Below, in pieces: positions 11,601 through 23,853 of a stretch of 64,000 nt of DNA. This DNA comes from Telopea speciosissima. Lineage: Eukaryota > Streptophyta > Magnoliopsida > Proteales > Proteaceae. The stretch is from positions 58,726,970 through 58,790,969 of the forward strand of contig NC_057925.1 in the NCBI RefSeq assembly GCF_018873765.1, in the 5' to 3' direction. The position numbers were made by a program, and so were the translations under genes. The notes beneath the pieces were generated by a model. It saw nothing but the letters and a program-made list of their open reading frames with translations, did not search any database and was not told the DNA's origin. Position 1 is the stretch's first letter; the number at the start of each line of letters is the position of its first letter.

Positions 11601-13019
11601 CTAACAATGAACTTCAGAGGCCCAACTGTAATGAAAAACCTAATTCTGCTGCTCTTTTTTTTTGTTTTTTGATTTTTTGTTTTATTTTTAAAAGCATAGC
11701 TTCTGTATCCTTTGCTACTGCCATTCCAGTCTGTTCTTTCATTCACTAGTGGTATCACACAGGAAAATCCAGGAAGAGGGGTTGGACATGCAAACGACTA
11801 GAAATGCTGACCACTTTGGTGCAGTCATCCACCATCTGTCTTTAATGCGCAATAAACGTTGCCTCATGGCTTATGTGTAAGTTTCTTACATCTGAAGAGC
11901 TGTTTACTTATTTAAGGGAAACAGTTTCTGGGTAGCTTGTTATGCTTGAGATCTTCATTTTTAAATTTCTTGCTGGACATTCCAACTATCTTTTCTTAAA
12001 CCACACAGCTATAACCGAGCTGAAGTTATTCAGAGCTTGAGGTGGAAGGTGGGGCCAGTACTCCCCCAAGAAATTCAAGGAAAGCTGAACCAGTCTGAGA
12101 AAGAGTATTTCAAGAATCACTCTGCTTCTCTAGAGGCATACATGTCAGAACTGGATCTGGATTTGACTGTGGTATCTATCTCTCTCTCTCTCTCTCTCTC
12201 TAACACACCAAGAAGGAAACTAGGGAAAAATTATCCTTGTATCCAAGCCATCCTAGGACAGAAACTAGGAGCTGTGAATGAAAAGTATCAAGATTCTGTT
12301 ACGGGGATCATTGTCTCTTCAACAATTAATAATTCCATGCTTCTATGCCCAAATAGTGGACGCATTGGACACTGAGGTTGATTTGGCAATTTGCAGATCA
12401 ATAACACCGTAAGATATTTTAGTGGCTAGCTATTAAAATATTGTATTAAATCCTTATTGTAGTGGCAATATTGGTCATAATTGCTGAAGCAATGACATGA
12501 TTTGGTAAGTGAAGAGGAAGCAAGTAGCTGAAGGATAACTCAGTTTTTAGGACAGAAATATTCCTGTAGAAAGGATGGAAGTAATGGATGAGACTGTCAT
12601 CAAGGTGATTGACTCTCTCTACGACTCTGCTCATCCAAATTTCTATCCATCCATCCAATGTTGTGTATGGACATCGGCAAGCACGTATGACCACTTCCTT
12701 ATCCCAACTAGAAATTCTAACTTGTTTTTGCCAGGATATGGTGCCGCCCAAGGATCCCTACATTCGGGTCAGGGTGCTTGATGATATTGGTGATGAGGTG
12801 GTGCTCGATGATCAGTCACACAATTTTGTTCGCCACTCTATACACTTGCTTAAGGGAGTAGATGCTGAGCAGTACATCTCACAGGTAAGCTAATTGATTA
12901 CCGTGTGATAGAGCTTCTCATTGCATTAGTTTTAGCATCCTTTCTAACAGTACTCTTTGTTTTTTAAATTACTACTTTCTCATGATCAAAAGGGCTTGAT
13001 GGAGGAGCTCTCAGGGTGA
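2695..13019 (+). CDS. PSF1: DNA replication complex GINS protein PSF1
   Basis: PSF1 is one of four GINS subunits; GINS joins Cdc45 and MCM2-7 to form the replicative helicase in the nucleus. Six coding exons were rebuilt: 2695-2769, 4192-4259, 11763-11876, 12009-12171, 12735-12884 and 12993-13019. All junctions are GT-AG and phases agree, giving 198 residues, close to the roughly 200 usual for the family. The start MYGRKASQLL matches plant PSF1 N-termini. The core HHLSLMRNKRCLMAYVYNRA and the segment DMVPPKDPYIRVRVLDD, followed by the short tail GLMEELSG, are diagnostic. The N-terminal half is the helical A domain and the C-terminal half the B domain. Intron 2 is 7.5 kb because it holds a young LTR element. 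The window gives no sign that the gene is broken. Confidence 0.93.
2770..4191 (+). other. PSF1 intron 1
   Basis: This 1.4-kb intron starts with GTAAGT and ends with TAG. It holds a G-run near 3787-3798 flanked by CA-rich sequence, and at its 3' end a decayed copy of the downstream exon. No gene is seen in it. Confidence 0.8.
4095..4162 (+). pseudogene. Decayed tandem duplicate of PSF1 exon 2
   Basis: The block starting ACTGATATGTTTGATTAAG repeats the functional exon (4192-4259, ACTGATATGTTTGGTGAAG) and the tail of its preceding intron about 97 bp upstream. Similarity runs from about 4074 to 4155, including the TTTGTTTCC-type pyrimidine tract. The copy has an in-frame TAA after five codons, and the acceptor dinucleotide AG has become AC. 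It should be skipped by the spliceosome. It appears to be a local tandem duplication in which only the downstream copy stayed functional. Confidence 0.75.
4260..4523 (+). other. PSF1 intron 2, part left of the LTR element
   Basis: After the donor GTAGCC come a CT microsatellite (about 4277-4298) and a GT-rich tract (about 4310-4340). Nothing else is recognised before the LTR element begins. Confidence 0.7.
4524..4853 (-). repeat. 3' LTR of the Ty1-copia element
   Basis: This is the downstream LTR in element orientation, 330 bp, sharing nearly all of its sequence with 10334-10675. It is bounded outside by the ATAAT target duplication and inside by the purine tract. Confidence 0.93.
4861..6342 (-). 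pseudogene. Copia reverse transcriptase and RNase H region (fossil)
   Basis: The region encodes the Copia-type reverse transcriptase, recognisable from GCKWVFVVKQKADGSVDRYK, ARLVAKGFTQ and QLDVKNAFLHG. The Copia RNase H follows, with TDADWAGSPDRKSISGYC and ARSSAESEFRAMA. It belongs to the element at 4524-10675 and is not a host gene. Confidence 0.9.
6780..7075 (-). repeat. Minisatellite in the integrase-RT spacer of the copia element
   Basis: Units of roughly 40-45 bp built on GGGCAGCAGC and GTGGGAGGCTGGG repeat about six times with small variations. On the minus strand they read as Ala/Gln/Pro-rich sequence (AAQPPTAAAQ). They lie in the variable linker between the integrase and reverse transcriptase domains, where length polymorphism is tolerated in Copia elements. 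Confidence 0.8.
7080..8300 (-). pseudogene. Copia integrase region (fossil)
   Basis: The GAG-pre-integrase motif WHSRLGHPPLG is followed by the integrase core, with HSDVWGPS, SFIDCHSRNTWVYLL and LRSDNGTEYTESQF, and then DTPAQNGVAERKNRHLLE. Together these are the canonical D, D and E blocks of Copia integrases. It is part of the element at 4524-10675. Confidence 0.88.
8340..9510 (-). pseudogene. Copia gag and protease region (fossil)
   Basis: The N-terminal part contains KLDGSNYLLWSRSASFAIAG, typical of plant Copia gag. A CCHC zinc knuckle of the form CEHCHKPYHTKERC follows, and then the aspartic protease motif WIIDSGATDHMTG. It is part of the element at 4524-10675. Confidence 0.88.
9589..9990 (-). 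repeat. Three copies of a hairpin-forming motif in the copia leader
   Basis: The untranslated leader of the copia element contains AGGGTTTTNAAAAAACCCT-like palindromes starting at about 9589, 9763 and 9934, spaced 174 and 171 bp apart. Each is followed about 20 bases later by ATCGAT; the last two also share ATCTCAAGGAGGTC. They lie between gag and the primer-binding site, where packaging or translation signals usually sit in LTR elements. A role there is inference. Confidence 0.6.
10334..10675 (-). repeat. 5' LTR of the Ty1-copia element
   Basis: This is the upstream LTR in element orientation, 342 bp. It matches 4524-4853 except for about three substitutions and an additional 12 bp. The primer-binding site abuts its inner edge and the target duplication ATAAT its outer edge. 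Confidence 0.93.
10681..11762 (+). other. PSF1 intron 2, part right of the LTR element
   Basis: This holds no recognised gene. Around 11270-11470 a stretch resembling a diverged repeat (AGCTTCACTAGCAATGGAGAA) has a faint relative near 22590-22620 (TGCTTCACTATCAATAGAGAA), so both may derive from one old dispersed element. The intron closes with CACACAG before exon 3. Confidence 0.5.
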
Positions 13020-15831
13020 AAGAACATGTTTCGGATCTTAGGGTGACATTTGAGGAGTCCATACAACAACACCCATTATGTATAACGGGAGGAAAAACAA
13101 TGTGCTACAGCAGTTGTCTTACGAAGGTACCCACGTGAAACCAGGAAACTGGCAAACTTTTAATAACACAAGGGGTAAATGCCAGCAAAACTTTGGAGCT
13201 AGCCATCATAGAGTTAAATCTGACTTGATTAGGACTTAGCTGATGGTTATCCATGTTGATTGACAACTCACTTAAGCTCTAATTGTAGTCTGTTGTCTGT
13301 ACAGAGGTTGGTTGAACATTTGTGCGGGTTTAGATTAATTTAGACTTTTATCACATGCTAGAAAAGCACATTTTTGAGCAAAACAAAGCTTGGAGAGAAG
13401 AATGGATGATGTCCTACCATTTTCTTCCATACCAGAAAATTCCATTTTTGGCTTCTTTGCAACCCATTCATGTTTTGTTGTTCAATTAAAGCTATTATTC
13501 CCTAATGAAGGGTAGGTACAATATTGCTAACTTGTCCTCTCATTTTAAGCTTAAAGTTAAAGGGTGTCTGGCATAAGCTTCTCCAAGAATAATACTTTTG
13601 GTGTGTTTTGGGATCAAACCCATCAAAACTAGGATTAAAATTCTTTGAAAATTATGATGATGTGGATGATGTAAGACTGATAATTCAGTGAGGAGAATTA
13701 TGCCCTCCATTAATGGGGTGTGCACCAGCTCTAGTGCAGGATACCAGAAGTTCGCAGACAGGTTTGTCCGTTAGTGTATCATACCAAATAGTAGCCTAAT
13801 AAGGAGAAAAAGGTTGTGGAATCAGCTGCAACTTGCAGCCTCCATATTATATTTGATGATCTCTTTAACTTTTGTGCTTTCCTCTCCGAACCTCTTGATT
13901 TTCTTACAGGTTTTGTGGCAGTTTTACTGTTATAATCCTAGTGTTTTAAAGGTCTAGATTGAAAAATCTCCATCAGTTCCCATCAGTCCTATATCTTCTG
14001 GTGTGATGATCAGGTTTATTAATTGTTGTCAAAATCATGTTACTTCTGAAGTTTTGAATTATTGAATGCCTGATATATATATATATACATATATATATAT
14101 GGGGAGGAACTGGACACAACTTTTATCTAAAGGTTGATTTATGGATGGGCGTACCTTCAAACAGGTTGGCCATGGGCCTGAAGTTATTTGAGATCTGACT
14201 GGGCCTGGGTTCTTGATATTATTGAAGATCTGGGGAACCCATTGAAACTCATTCAGAGTTTTGTGGGGTTTGGATTGGCCAATCCAAATCTGCCAGGGAG
14301 TGGTGTTGGACTTCTAATTGTGTCTGGATTGATCCATTGTCTGGCCCAATCTGGTTTTCTTTTTGCCCCAAAAAAGACCTAGTTCACTCATCTTATTTCC
14401 TAGTTGAGTTCTTCAATTATGAACCCAGTTCCAGTCCGGTGCAGATTCCTTCCTGGCCCTTTAGAAATCTCAACTTGACCCTGCCCAGCTTTCTTGATAA
14501 AGCAAGCTTAGTTTGTTGCTTACTGTATAGAACGGGTAGGGCAGATTTTTTTGTTTTTTTTTTTATAAACTTTGTATTGAATTATTCTGCTTTTCATCAG
14601 CATCCATTAAGCACCATTGAACAATGGCCATTTCTTTCCAATCAGGATAAGAGGGTGATGGCTTTGGTTAGTTTCATGAATTCAAATACCACAGTACGAG
14701 ATTTGTGGATTAACTTGTCTCTATTCTCCATCATGTGATTACAGCTGAAATTTGGTGCATGATAATTTGTTTTTGTTTTCTTCACTACCTCTTTTCAGAT
14801 CTTTGGATAGATCCATATTTCCTTCATCTTCTATTTTGGATCTTCTTTGACGTCGGTTTTATGCTTCTGTATTGGTGGAGCCTCCACCAGTCATGACTGA
14901 TACATCTTCATTAGTGCTTGAGGGGCTTTGTCCCAAAGTTCCAGTGGCTCTAGAAGTATGGGCATGCTCTGCCGTCTCTTTCACTAGGATGCCTTTTGTC
15001 CCCATCAACCTAGCTTTATTTTTTAATTTTTGAAGAGAACTCTTTCAATAAAACACAATTCATTAGTCCCATTAGTAAGTTGATGGAGCACATCTGTTTT
15101 CTTCTGTTAGATAGTGACTGCTACTGCTATTACAGCCCCTAGTTTAAAAAAAAAAAAACTTCTTCAGATAAAACAGTAGTAGATCATTGGTATGAGGCTA
15201 TGAACCTGAAGCTGAGAAGTCCATGGACACATTAAATTAGTGTATAATACTTGTATATCATCCATTCATAATGAAATGTTGAAATGTCTCCTGTCCTGAA
15301 TCTGAAATTTTAACTATAGTTTATCTCATAAAGATGAGCTATTGGGCTGAGCTCGATCTGGCCTAGCCCGACCCTGTCTTCTTCTTCTCCCCGGCCTGCC
15401 TAGCTCTTGCATCCCCACTCCCCTCTCCTCCCCTCCCCTCCCCTCCCCTCCCCATGGTTAGGGCCAATCAGGGTTGGCTCGGCCTGACCTTGAGGGCAGG
15501 TTAGGGTTGGATTTTCAAGTCCTGAGTATGGGTTGGGCTGAGCCTGACCCTGGGCCCAGCTAAGGGGACTCAGGGTTAGGCTAGGATTTAAAAAATCCGG
15601 CCCAACCTGACCTATTACAACCCTAGTACCCTCCTTTGGCGGCTCAGAAAACTTTTTCCTTATATTTATATGGATTTTACATCTCCACCTAGCACTGCTG
15701 CACTGCACAATTTTATGGAATTGGAGAGGATTATTTTCCATTTTATATGGAATGGCTGTGACCGTTATTACTTAGTTTGGTGAGAGGCTGAGAGGCCAAG
15801 AGCGGAGAAATGGGATTGGACTGAGTTTTCC

Positions 15832-15980
15832 TCCACTACGAAGAAAGACGAGTTGGTTCTGATGGTTGGATGGAATACAAAAAGGGTATTTTGGATCTTC
15901 AACAATCCACTACGAAGAAAGACGAGTTGGTTCTGATGGTTGGATGGAATACAGAAAGGGTATTTTGGATCTTCAACAAT
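15832..15980 (+). repeat. Tandem duplication, 74-bp unit
   Basis: The unit beginning TCCACTACGAAGAAAGACGA at 15832 repeats at 15906 with one visible substitution over about 73 bases. The high identity points to a recent local duplication. On the minus strand it reads open but resembles no protein I know. Confidence 0.85.
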
Positions 15981-16553
15981 AAGGGGAGGTAATGATAAGA
16001 TCTCAGGGTGAAGGAAAACTTTCCCCAATGGGTTTAAGTAGGTATTGAAGTGGGAAGATTGAAGAATAGATTAGTTTCTAATATGGTTTCCTGCCATGTG
16101 GCAAAATATGAACCGAGTAGATCAGGTAGTCATGGTCGTCTGAGCATCGATTTTGGTCTAGGAAATCTGTTAAAATCACATCAAATGAGTGGTAGAGTTA
16201 ATTCTAGTTCTCTTGATCCAAGAGTCTCTCTTGTGAGAGCTAGGTTGTCTATGTAATACCTCCAGTACTACAACCTCTTTGTCTCTCTTGCTCTAACACA
16301 CACAGGCACACATATAATCTGAGTTGATGGGTAGATGTGTTGTTGAGTATATTATATAACCCTTTTATATGTTTTAATATAAGTCTACTAGAATACGGAT
16401 CCAGGTTGTGGTGGACCCCACTGGATAGAACCCATCTAACCTAAAAATCTTAGTTTTTCTTATAAATACTAGTTGGAGGCAGCAACCTGTATTATTCCAA
16501 ACTTGATATGTAGGGTGTATTGCTTTAAGCAATCTTGTGCTTAAACCATAAAC

Positions 16554-16657
16554 CCTAACACGTGTGGCAATAGAAGCTGCCATACATGCATGACCTGAGT
16601 TAGGGAAGGCTGATGGGGAGACACGTGTGGTAGTAGAAGCTGCCATACATGCATGCT
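16554..16657 (+). repeat. Short direct repeat, about 64-bp spacing
   Basis: ACACGTGTGG followed by TAGAAGCTGCCATACATGCA occurs at about 16558 and again at about 16621. Each copy contains a CACGTG core and a CATGCATG block, which can act as bHLH/bZIP and RY-type regulatory elements. No gene lies near enough to assign a target. Confidence 0.6.
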
Positions 16658-19181
16658 CAGGGAACTAGGTGAGAGTTAAGAGATGAGTTGGGCATGACAT
16701 TTAAGCTGATAGCTCAGTGGTCTCAATGTCATGTTCTTTACAAAACTCTTTAATGGATGGTGATTGTTCGTCCATGTCCAGACCCTCTCTTTAATGGTTA
16801 CAGAGTACTGAAAAGAGAATTAACACCACTTCACAACATTGAAATGGTAACATCACTACGGATAACAATATACTAAAAAAGAAATAGAAAGATCTTTCAT
16901 GTGTTGTTATTATCTTTACATTCTTCAGTCAACTTAGAAGCTACTTTCCCTTTTTTTTCTATTTGAAATCAACTTGGATTTCTCAGCTTTTATCATACTG
17001 AACCCTTCATTTCCTTCTCTCTATTATTCTTTGGGGGGGGGGGGGGGAGTGTCATTCATCACTTAGATATGAAGAAGCAAGTACAAATGAGCTACCAAAG
17101 GCCTGGCCTGAGGCTCTGAGCTGAGCTGTCGTGAACCAATTAAGGGCTTTGAACCTGATGTAAAACCTTTTAAAGGGTTGGTGTGCGACCATTTGCTTAT
17201 ATGGCAAAAAAAGAAAAAAAAGAAATGACAAAACCTGAGACAAAAGCTTTGGAAGATTTTGGCTGATGTCATATCATTAGATGAACAGTAAGTGCCAATC
17301 ATTTCATTTCATCTTCCCACTCTCATACTTAAATCTCCCTAACTACATGTATCATAATTGCAGAGTCCCACATGTAGATCGTCTTCCACTTGTATTTTTT
17401 TTTGAAAATTGGGATTCGAATATAACTCACCCTTAAAAATTAGTTATTACATAAATAACACATTTAAGTCCTCTAAGTTTTCACATTGGGTTATTCACAT
17501 CTAATGCGATCGATAATAGAAAACCAACTTAGCCAAGCTAGTAGTCGGGGGGAGTTTCCGAGAGAACCAACTATTCTAGGAAAAAAGATCCAAAACTAAA
17601 GTATCCCTTGTCCTGCTCCATCAGTGTAGATAAATTTGGTGGCAAAATTGAAATGTGGTTTGATGTGAATGTGTTGTTTTTGCGGTCAATCTTTTTGAAG
17701 TCTTTGAATCTATATACACTAAAAAGATGAACATGTCACAAGTGTTGTCTGCTTATATTATTGCTAACGAAGCCAGAAATTCAACATTAAGAGGAATAGT
17801 AAACAACACATTACAATTAGGGAAAAAGAAAAACTACACCCATCAAAGGTCAATAATGTCTTCCCCCAATTTATGAACGATCAAAATTGTCTCTACTATT
17901 ATGCAATATCCTCTCAACGCCATTCGAAGGCCTTGGTTTAGGGATTCTCCTTTGACTGTGCTAAAGGAAAACTCGGTCCTTTCAATTACAGATAAAATAA
18001 AATTTTATTTATTTGAAAAAAAAAAGAGATTTAATATCTAACTTTTTTTTGGATCTGTCCTAATCTATCCTATTCTATGAGAGTAGGGAAGATGTGAACC
18101 AAGAGTCGTCCTGGACGGATGGGCTTTAATGCTCCACACACTACCAAGTATGCTAGGCAATTCTTCCTAACTCCCTCTCCAAACCGTCTCTGCTTCTCCT
18201 TTCCAACTCCCCTTTCTCCTCTCCAATCCCTCTTTCAAGTTGTGTCTTCTCCATAACCGCTCTTTCCATCGTCTCTAAACCTAACACCATTTTCTGGAAA
18301 TATCCAAAGTAGAGCTCCCACTCTCTCCATCTTGCTAACTTCTTCATGCATAAGCAAATTCTTTCCTGAGTTGTTGCATGGTTTGCAAGGAAGGGGATAA
18401 AGTGAAAATTACAAAATTATCACACTTACTAAAGACTGTTATAGTGGATCAGAGGGCAAAAAGGTAAGATCACAAGAGGTAAAAAGTAATTTGACACCTC
18501 AGGAGGTGTCAAGAAGAATTTTTCTTAATAATTGGGAAAATGATGGCCACGTTGGCAGTGGGTCCCTATATACAAACCATGCAACATCTTCTCCCATACT
18601 CCCATTGGCTTTGCGTGAGAGATTCCTTCCTACGTACACTGGCAGCACGTCCGATCATTTGCTTTTATCAATCTTTGTCAACGATTCCAATCCAATGGTC
18701 TTGCACAGTGTCTAGGAATAGAACCCAATACAATTCAGTAAAAACCGTTTCCTTTTCCACGCAGGGTGGGGGGGGGGTGTTCTTTTCCCTTACTACCCTT
18801 AATTTTATGTGATCTAGAACCTGGATGGGTTCATTTGGTCCAGATCAACCAAGTGGGTACTAACTGCTGTCCGATTGGAATATACACACAATTTAGCTAC
18901 GTACATAGAGTGCAGTACTGGATCATTCCAATATCAAGGGAAAGCAATGGATACTGGATAGAGTAAACCCATGCTACATTTCCACCCCATGAACATGTGA
19001 AAACGAGCATTCCAACACACTTGAAGAGTTGAAGGCTTGAATTGACTATCGAAGCCCATTAATTAATTAAGAGATTAAAAAAATTAGTGAATTAGTCTTT
19101 ATGGGATTTCGTAATTAGGGAGACAAAGATGTTTGGAAATCTCAAAACAAGACATGGACACGGAGACTGAGAGAGGGGGCT

Positions 19182-19223
<42 letters not shown>

Positions 19224-19467
19224 TACACACTCGTGCTGTCTTGGAAATATAAAAGGATAGAAGAATGAATTCTGGTCAAGAGAAAAAAAAGAGCTTATTT
19301 GGGTGTGGCTGTTTTGATTTCTTGGAATTGTTTTTTCTTCTTATTTATTTATTTATTAATTGACATGGCATAATGTGTTTCATGTGTTGGTAAGATAACC
19401 CTGTAAGAATAGATGCATTAATTGTCCCCTAAGCCATGTTCTCCTTGTATTGAAACTGTGGCATATG

Positions 19468-19575
19468 AGAATTTCTAAAATGAATTCTCCCAAGAATTTT
19501 CATTCCAAAAGAGGACCTATATATTAGATATGGAATTTCTAAAATGAATTCTCCCAAGAATTTCATTCTACAAGT
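19468..19575 (+). repeat. Direct repeat, about 64-bp spacing
   Basis: AATTTCTAAAATGAATTCTC and the following CCAAGAATTT block occur twice, starting at about 19472 and 19535. The copies are nearly identical. No further copies are seen. Confidence 0.7.
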
Positions 19576-22500
19576 GGAGCTTTGAGCTAAGTAAAAAATT
19601 GTTTACATATGGGTTTTTTGAGGGGTTCTTGTCATCAATCTTTTACCTGCTAGTGGGTCAACATAGTTTACAGGAAAAAAGTAATTATGGTTTGAACAAA
19701 ACTAAGAATTGGTTCTCTAAATGAAGTTCTTTATGTAGTGTTGGTTTTCTCTGAGGAATTGATATACTGGATTACCAATGTAGTTAGAAGTCAAGAGATC
19801 TAATTAAAGCACAATCCCCCAATTCCAAACCATTAATGTCCTATGTTTGATTTCTCCAATGCATCTCTTACAAAATTCCTTTGGGGAAGAGGAGACAAAC
19901 TAGAACTAATTAAGGAATGAGAATTGTATAATTTTTAAGTAATGGGAAATTCAATAAGAAGTATGGGGGCTAGATCTCGTTTAAGTGCTCATAGCTCTTG
20001 AATCCTCAAGATAACGAAAATCCTAATTCCAAAGAACAAACTAACTGATTTGATTCAAAATTTCAAGAGGATTTTAATTTGTTCAAAAGGACTCTAATAT
20101 AAGAAGGTCAGATTACAATAGAAAGAGAAAATTTTAATTCGTAAAAAATGACCCTAATATAAGGTCGGATTACAAAAAAAAAAGAAAACCTAAATAAAAT
20201 AGGAAACAGACTGATATAGAAAAATAAAATAGGAGCCTAAAATTCTTAAATCGTGCACAAAACTTAAGAGGCCACCCAGTACACCCCCTTAAACATTTGA
20301 ATTTGACCTCGAAAGAGAGCATTGGTTAACGTTTCCAAAAAGGTACTATGGCTTTCGTTATTCCATCCAAGTCAAAAGTTGCACTGGCAAATTAGTACTT
20401 TCGACCTGATCGATCGGTTGAACTTCTACCAGTCCAGCCGATCCAAAAATTCTTCAGAAATATCCTCTACATCAACTCCTTACAATTTCAATAAACTCTT
20501 GAGGATCCACACATAACCTTAAAGAAGCTTCAATTCCTACTTGATCCAAAATCAATGCAGAATTGAATATGAATTTGTGACCCAAAATTTAATTAAAATT
20601 CAGTCACCTAAACTTGTTGGATCATCTAAGTCTTCTTCAATTTATAAGAAGTCATGAAGCTTTACTAGATTACCAGATGATCCACTTCACATGAACAGTA
20701 TATGAGCCTATACTTCCTGTTCCTTTTTTTTGTCTACTTAGAGTGATGGGACTTAAACAGAACGTACATGAGAAACCTTTCTAAATGGGTATTGTCCTTG
20801 AGCATGGACCCAAATATTGGCTGTCATTTCCCTAGATCTACTTCTCTCCCTAGAAATTTGGGACATTTAGGAGTTAAGGAAATACAAATTCAAAAAATGG
20901 TTTTAAGGGAAAAGTGATCCATACCCATTGCACCAGATTCAACAATCTTCCATCTACTTTTAATGTGCAGCAATTGCTTCATATTTCCAAACTTCAATTA
21001 GGCCTCTCTCTCTCTCTCTCTCTCTCTCTAGTTTTCAAAGGAAGCTCTCCACAATTCACCCAGTGCTTGAATTTGTTGGAATCCTTATATCCTGGATGGA
21101 TTAAATTAGACACTAATGAATTGGTTCTAATTGAAGGAGTTAATATTGCTATAATTAGCTACAAGCAAGAAGATGTATCTGAGGGGTGTTCTCAGATTGA
21201 ATAGTTGTGTGTACAAGTTAAATGTAGGTGTCACAGTGCTCTTCAGTCCCTGTCCTTCTATTTAATGTATGAACTGTAAACACTGATATCCAGTATATAT
21301 ATATAAAGGTAAGCCAAGCTATGGCAATAAAGCCTAAATTGATGATACACTCTCCCTTGTGGTTTTCCACAGAAATACAAATCATTTACAATGTCTCCAG
21401 AAGCTTTCACCTCTTAAATATATTCTTTTTGCCAATAATGCCATAAACCCATCTCATACCTTAACTTTTATATCAATGCCCCACCCGTTAGGGTGTTACC
21501 TGAAACGAAGGTGAATGCAGTAAAAGGATCTTGTAAGGTTTTGATTACAAGTTTTACGAATTTGAACGATCTTCTTCAATCTTTAGATATCTCGAGAGAC
21601 TTTTCCACAGAGAACTCCACACCGCAAATTCTTGAGAATAGATAGAATCTCACAGAGAACACACTAGTAATTTGGTGAACAAGATTAATGGTGCAAGAAT
21701 GAAATTAGGTTTTGGAGTGACTTAATTGTCTATATATAATCAGTCCCCACCTCCTAAAACACAGAGAGAGGGAAGAGACCCAAAGGGGAAAGGCCTAAGT
21801 GGCCAACCCAACTAATCCAATCAGCTGCCCCATGGGTGGGCACCAAACCCGAACCGGGTTTGCCGGGGAGGGGGGTTTAGATGGTAAGGCTTGGCACAAT
21901 TAGGTTCCAATGCAAAGAGAGTGATAAGGGTTAGGTAGCCATGTTTGCCAGTGTTGCAGTAAAGATATTCCCTAGAACGTATATATGTTCTTAGTACTTG
22001 TCTTTATAAATCTCAGCTACGTATTTGGTTCTCTCCTCCTCATCTCCAAAGGTTCCAAAGAACAAACAGCTGTGTTAGATGTTGGCTACATATCGCTTTC
22101 TTTGCTTGGCTTCTCGGCTAAGTCTTCCTTTAGAATCACTTACTTGGCTTGTGTTTGGCTTTTGTTTTCCCACTTAAATGTTAGATCCCACCTTCAACCC
22201 CCATGACTTGAAATTTTATTTAAAAATGTATCTCTTTTTTAAAGAAAAAGGAAAAGAAAAGGTTTCTTCTTTTGGCTGATGTATACTTCAAACCCCACGT
22301 TTCTATAGGCCATACCAGGTAGGAATCTCTCTAGGTATAAACACAATTAAAGTTTAATAGTGTTTGATTAAGTATAATGCATCTTTCCTGTACCCCAAAG
22401 GGAAAACACAATAAAAGGGAAGGAGAAAGAACTATGAATCCTTAGCGGATGATTATGACTAAATTGTAGAAAAAACTGAGAACCTAAAAAGATGTAGAAA

Positions 22501-23114
22501 AGAATGAAAAACGCAAATAGTCACACAATGCAGACAATGATTTATGTGATTTGATAAGATTGTCTACGTCTACGGTGAGATGCTTCACTATCAATAGAGA
22601 ACAGAGTTACAGCTGCTCGTCCTCACACTTCTCTCAGATTATTTACAGAGAAAGAACTCTCAATACAATCCATAGTGAAACCCTATACAAGTAACTTACT
22701 GACATATCTATACAACTTTTGGCCCCTGGGGCCTCTTAACGGCCCTTCAAAATCAGCCCACTTATGTAAAATGACAGAATACAAGACATCAAACCCTCAA
22801 CACAAATCAAGATGCCTAATAACTTACAAACTATTGATTAATATAGCTAGTCAAGAACTTCTAGGGGATAATTAGGGAATTACATGGGCTTTCAAGGTTA
22901 CATCAAATATCCATGCTTAATAAAATAAATCAGAGTACTCTTTACAAACTATATATTGATTTGCAGATAATTATGAATTTTAATGGGATGATTAAGTAAT
23001 CAAAATGCTTATTGCATCAATGACCTAAAACCCATTATGCACCCAACCTAACCCCTATCTTGCAATGAAAAGTGTTGACCTTGATCAAGACTCAAAGAGA
23101 GAGAGAGAGAGACC

Positions 23115-23843
23115 CTAGTTAGCAAAACGTGTTTTGTTTTAAATGTGTTATCGTTTTTACTGTTTTAAACATGTTTTACCGTATGTTTGAAGAGAAGACG
23201 GCAAACGGCAAGCATTTCCGTTTTAAATGTGTTTAAAACACATTTTTTTTTTTTTTTGACATTTTTTAAAACTTTGGACTTGGTGAACAATGGCTTTAAT
23301 TAACTAATCATATATCTCTGTCTCCTAAACTCTAATCAACCTGATTCTTTTACCAACTTAAAGATGACTTGAAGGGCTACATTTCTCATGATATCACCTT
23401 CTACTCAAGGTTAATGCACGGATCCCAAAATTGAATTACAAACTGATGCATATATTGAAAAGGGTTTCTAAAGCTAAGCCGCATTGCCCCCCAACAAAAC
23501 TTTAGACATTATGGTGTAGGAATTGAGAATTGATATTTGATGTTATTAGATGACATGTCTAGGAACTTACAATGGGTTGAATATATATATATATAATTTA
23601 GCTAGATTAATTTTGGATGTTACAAATGTTCTGAACATTAGAAGCACATTCAATTTATATGAGAATAGTATCGCTTTTTTTGTTTTTTTTTTATTTAAAA
23701 ATATAAGCGTTTAAAATCCGTATAGTTCATTTTCCGTTTTTTAACATTTTATATTTTTTGATCGCTTGTTAAATTTTTTTACCATTTAAAACCCATATCG
23801 TCCATTTCCATTTTTTTTGCCATTCTTATTTTTTGTTAACTAT
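23115..23843. mobile_element. Mutator-like non-autonomous element (copy B), 729 bp
   Basis: The termini are inverted, with CTAGTTAGCAAAAC at the left and TTTTGTTAACTAT at the right. A 10-bp sequence, GAGAGAGACC, flanks both sides (23105-23114 and 23844-23853), compatible with the 9-10 bp target duplications of Mutator-like elements. Part of the flank lies in a GA repeat, which weakens the exact length. The interior is AT-rich with blocks such as TTTAAAACCCATATCGTCCA and no coding capacity. The relic at 1400-2009 is an inverted relative. Confidence 0.65.
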
Positions 23844-23853
23844 GAGAGAGACC

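Larger units (their letters stand above)
13020..23114. other. Long intergenic stretch, no gene recognised
   Basis: About 10 kb lies between PSF1 and the Mutator-like element without any open frame I can tie to a protein. It contains an AT repeat (about 14075-14100), a CTCCC tract (about 15419-15453), local tandem duplications listed separately, G-runs near 17033-17049 and 18767-18777, and CT tracts near 19180-19218 and 21003-21030. Segments around 21500-21900 and 22490-22700 look like old LTR-derived sequence, but no paired ends were found. Confidence 0.5.

Noticed and set aside
14337-14738. 133-codon open frame on the plus strand
   Set aside because: The composition is unremarkable, there are no domain motifs, and no neighbouring exon extends it.
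15360-15600. GC-richer block with CTCCC repeats as a possible CpG-island promoter
   Set aside because: No gene starts nearby and the block is built from simple repeats and diverged repeat-like words.
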